Origin: Fagopyrum homotropicum | Taxonomy: Eukaryota; Streptophyta; Magnoliopsida; Caryophyllales; Polygonaceae | DNA length: 64,000 bases | Direction of reading: 5' to 3' | Assembly: GCA_033239125.1 (NCBI GenBank) | Contig: BSWB01000002.1 | Span: 158,706,409-158,770,408 of the forward strand | Part shown: in pieces, positions 61,223-64,000 of the stretch | Position numbering within the stretch: position 1 is the first letter of the stretch | How the letters are laid out: the number at the start of each line of letters is the position of its first letter | Notes under the pieces: generated by a model | What the model was told of the DNA's origin: nothing | Database searches by the model: none | The model's input: only the letters and a program-made list of their open reading frames with translations | Position numbers and translations under genes: made by a program

Positions 61223-64000
61223 TCATGTGGATCTATTTAGCAATGAAAACTCTACACTTAAGCAAATCTTCCCTTTCTCCAAACCCAACTTTGCACCTGT
61301 AACAAGCCAATAGCCTGGACTATCATGCGGCCCTCTACACACTTGTGATGTATCCACAACTCGTACGAGCTTCCGTGTTTGAACATTCACTGGTGGCCCA
61401 TCAGGATAAATACTTGAATCCACAACAACTTGATCATGAGTATCCTTCTCTAAGCTCCCTGACATGGATGACCCAATTGATGCAAGTAAGCTTGATTTCT
61501 GTAATGAATCTGATGTGCCCTGAAACCAGCTGGATTTGACTGTTACAAAGCCTGAGAGTTTCGTAAACAAGAGGCCGAGATGGAGAACGTGCTTTGAACC
61601 GTGTTTCTTGACATGAAGTCGAGCTCCAGTGACTATAAAGACCCCTTCTTGATCAGGTGATGGTGGATCATGGGTTATTGGTGATGTGCATACATATGAA
61701 AGTTTCTGCCTTTGGATGCCTTCAAAGTACCTCCCGTCTGATGTTTCGTCGGATCCTCTCCATATTGATGGCTCTTGGAATTTGTTTTGGTACATTGTTG
61801 GCATGTTTGATAGATGTTGGAGATGTATTGCTAGTCTGAGAACAAAGTTTCTAAATTCAGCATACTTGATTACATATGGTATGGTAAACTGTTAAAAACT
61901 TAAAATGATGGTGAAATGCAAATTGCATTGTATTGTACCTGTTACCCTTCATGCCCTCAAGGTGCAATCGCATTCCAATTACCGGTCTCTTTTCAACATC
62001 AACCTAGAAAGTGTAGAAGGACTTATCAAATGAAGCCGACTTCATTGTTGTGTTTACTAATGTGGGTTCGGATTGAATCACATGAATCATTGAGAATTTG
62101 GAGGTGCAGTTACCTGAGAAGTGTTTATGTAGAGCCTCGGACCCATATAATTGACATGGAGTAAAGAAGTTAGAAGAGGAACGTTTGTCGTAGGGGCCAA
62201 AGGGAGGTCACCAAAAACAGGAGCCCATGCCTTGTGTGTTTGGAAGTCTAGGAAGTACTCTAAATCAGAAATTGGAGGCTTATCTGCACAAAAATATAGC
62301 TATATAAGTCCTCTGAGCTCGCGGGAATGATATGAACCGTGGAAGGAGACTTGGTGGACTTACGACGTAGATATAGGTTGATGGCATGTGATAAGAATCC
62401 TTTCCCAGGAACATTCTTGAGCAGGGAAGTTATGGGTATAAAGCTGAACTGAACTACATCTGGCATTGATGGAACTGTAAGGAGCCATTCGCAGTGGTTC
62501 GTAGTTGATGGATCACCCCCTCTTCTTGTGCATATAACTGTTATTCCCTGTTGGAACATCAAGCAAACTAGGGGTGTGAGAATGGAGATTTTTACATTTC
62601 ATACAGGATTTGGAGACTGCAAGAATCAATGTAAGACCTACGTCTCTTGAGATCACAGAAGAATATGAATCCGTGAATGAAGGTTGTGTTTCAAAGATCT
62701 TGAAGGCTGAGGGAGCCTACAAAGCCAATACATGAGCATACAAAAATTGTATGAAAATGAAGCCACATTGGGCTTATGTGTTGTACTCAAAGTACCTTTG
62801 GCTTGATGTCTTTGGCTTTGGATGGTCGAGGCGTGAAGCTACAAATGCCAGTGAAAAGCTGATCTCCGAGCTCATCCAAGTGGTTCTTGAGCTCAGCAGG
62901 ACCCAACTTTGATGTTTTGTCTTGCTTCACAAGCACCAAATCTTTGCCTCCAATGCTCAATCCTACTATGATATGTGTTCCATATTTCTGAATGAATCTG
63001 TACATGTTCAATACCAAAAAGTTCTATGATGCAACCTGATATCTACTAACATCTATCTGGCTTCTAGAATATCTAAGCTTTTTCATATGCTTTAACTGAT
63101 TTACAGTCTAAAGTTTACCTAACAAAAGCTCTCCAAAGGAAAAAGAAGTAAAAAAAACTCAAGAATTAAACTTACTAACCAGGGTAGATATGAAATCTTC
63201 AACCTTATTTCAAGGTTTGCTGCTGAAGTTTTCAAAGTATAAAATTCTTTCTATTAATATTCAACTAAGTTTGATTAGTTGGCAAACTAATTAAACATTT
63301 ATCATCCAAAAAGTCAAACAAAATGGTATTCCTCTTTCAACCAACGTTTCTGACACAAATCAGATTTAGCAGGTTTGAATTTTGTAGCATCATCTGAAAT
63401 AGGTAAGCAACTAAATTCCTCAATGTAATTAAGACAGCTAATAATGAACATCAGTACATGAATGTTGATCTGCTGTCAGAATTCAGAAATGCAGAAAAAA
63501 ATGCCTCAAGTTACCTACCTTGCAAGTGCACAAGGATCCCAACTAGAAGGAACGGCATTCGAAACCTCAGGCGAAAGAAGAAGAGGATAACGATCAATGT
63601 GAATGTCGAAAAGCACCGTGGTGTAGCAATCAATTCCTAAGTACTTAGTATTTGAAGCTTCTTTCGCCCATGAATTGCTCTCGAATTTAAACAATGAGTG
63701 AAACAATCCTGAAGGAACTTTCCCTGTTACTGAACATCTTTTGTTGATAAACTCAGACATCTGCAATATTCAGAAGTCATATAAACATATGTATATATAT
63801 ATATACACGTCGAAGTAGACGAAAGCAATGAGTTGAAGATCATATTGACCTGATTGAAGTCAAGAATATCAGATTGATATCGACTCCGATCTCCTTTATC
63901 GCATTTGATATCAGTTGAGACATTGCCGAAAGAACCGAAACCTGGAACGTGAAGCTGCCTTCTATGATCATCATTAATGAGAACTAATCGATTTTCGCCT
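61223..64000 (-). CDS. MACPF-domain protein (CAD1/NSL1 family), N-terminus outside the window
   Basis: Exons (minus): 64000-63850 (partial), 63760-63519, 62997-62796, 62716-62642, 62547-62364, 62283-62114, 62003-61939, 61835-61223. About 567 residues are visible and the frame is open through all junctions. The first visible part includes IKCDKGDRSRYQSD; the MACPF signature is YGTHIIVGLSIGG (isoleucine in place of the usual aromatic residue after TH). RRGGDPS, EWLLTVPSMPD and GFLSHAINLYLR follow, then RLAIHLQHLS and a C-terminal domain with HVLHLGLLFTKL and GYWLVTGAKL. Plant members are intracellular or membrane-associated and restrain programmed cell death and salicylate-dependent defence; pore formation is not established for them. 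The At1g14780-type subgroup is my best guess. About 30-40 N-terminal residues are missing to the right. Confidence 0.92.

Noticed and set aside
61946..61950. Donor AAGG/GTAACA for a MACPF exon
   Set aside because: It puts the next exon out of frame; the donor AACAG/GTACAA seven bases on joins in frame to give GNRLAIHLQHL, which fits the family.

Overview
This window is nuclear DNA of a eudicot plant. Its genes have many short exons with GT-AG introns, and intergenic DNA is AT-rich and full of LTR retrotransposon, LINE, hAT and MITE relics. Four protein-coding genes are complete and a fifth is cut by the right edge. No rRNA, tRNA or CRISPR was seen. The species cannot be told from the sequence.

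Layout. 1-6588: a decayed Ty3/gypsy element on the minus strand, with integrase, reverse transcriptase and gag zinc-knuckle remnants, a primer-binding site and a 2.2 kb LTR. It sits inside a decayed LINE (6589-7025). 7.0-10.5 kb: dispersed repeat fragments. 10.47-11.16 kb: a 5'-truncated LINE with a 12-bp target-site duplication, ending about 80 bp upstream of the TATA box of a small Bet v 1/MLP-type gene (11324-11847). 13.3-21.7 kb: VAC14, 20 coding exons, minus strand. 23.5-26.3 kb: a RING-H2 membrane E3 ligase of the RIE1 type, 5 exons, minus strand. 28.1-35.1 kb: a nest of LTR-type relics. 35091-44875: a structurally complete, fairly young Ty3/gypsy element with two 3,134-bp LTRs and no recognisable coding capacity. 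45-50.6 kb: AT-rich repeat desert holding a non-autonomous hAT. 50.8-58.4 kb: CPSF73-II, 13 exons, minus strand. 59.4-60.9 kb: a second hAT-like element and a Tourist/Harbinger MITE. 61.2 kb to the edge: a MACPF-domain gene, minus strand, missing its N-terminus.

The products act in separate housekeeping or defence roles. VAC14 scaffolds the PI(3,5)P2 kinase complex on endomembranes. CPSF73-II is a metallo-beta-lactamase/beta-CASP RNA endonuclease relative in mRNA 3'-end processing. RIE1 is a membrane ubiquitin ligase. MACPF proteins of this family restrain cell death and salicylate defence. There is no operon-like arrangement. From memory, the Arabidopsis homologues of VAC14, CPSF73-II and RIE1 lie close together on chromosome 2, so this looks like conserved microsynteny, here separated by retrotransposon blocks.

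The least explained structure is in the LTR-derived DNA. First, the relics between 28.8 and 35.1 kb each carry their own short GC-rich phrase repeated many times at scattered positions. Second, all three long Ty3 LTRs share a palindrome containing a splice-donor consensus and, 440-500 bp downstream, a strong acceptor-like site, which suggests an intron inside the LTR.
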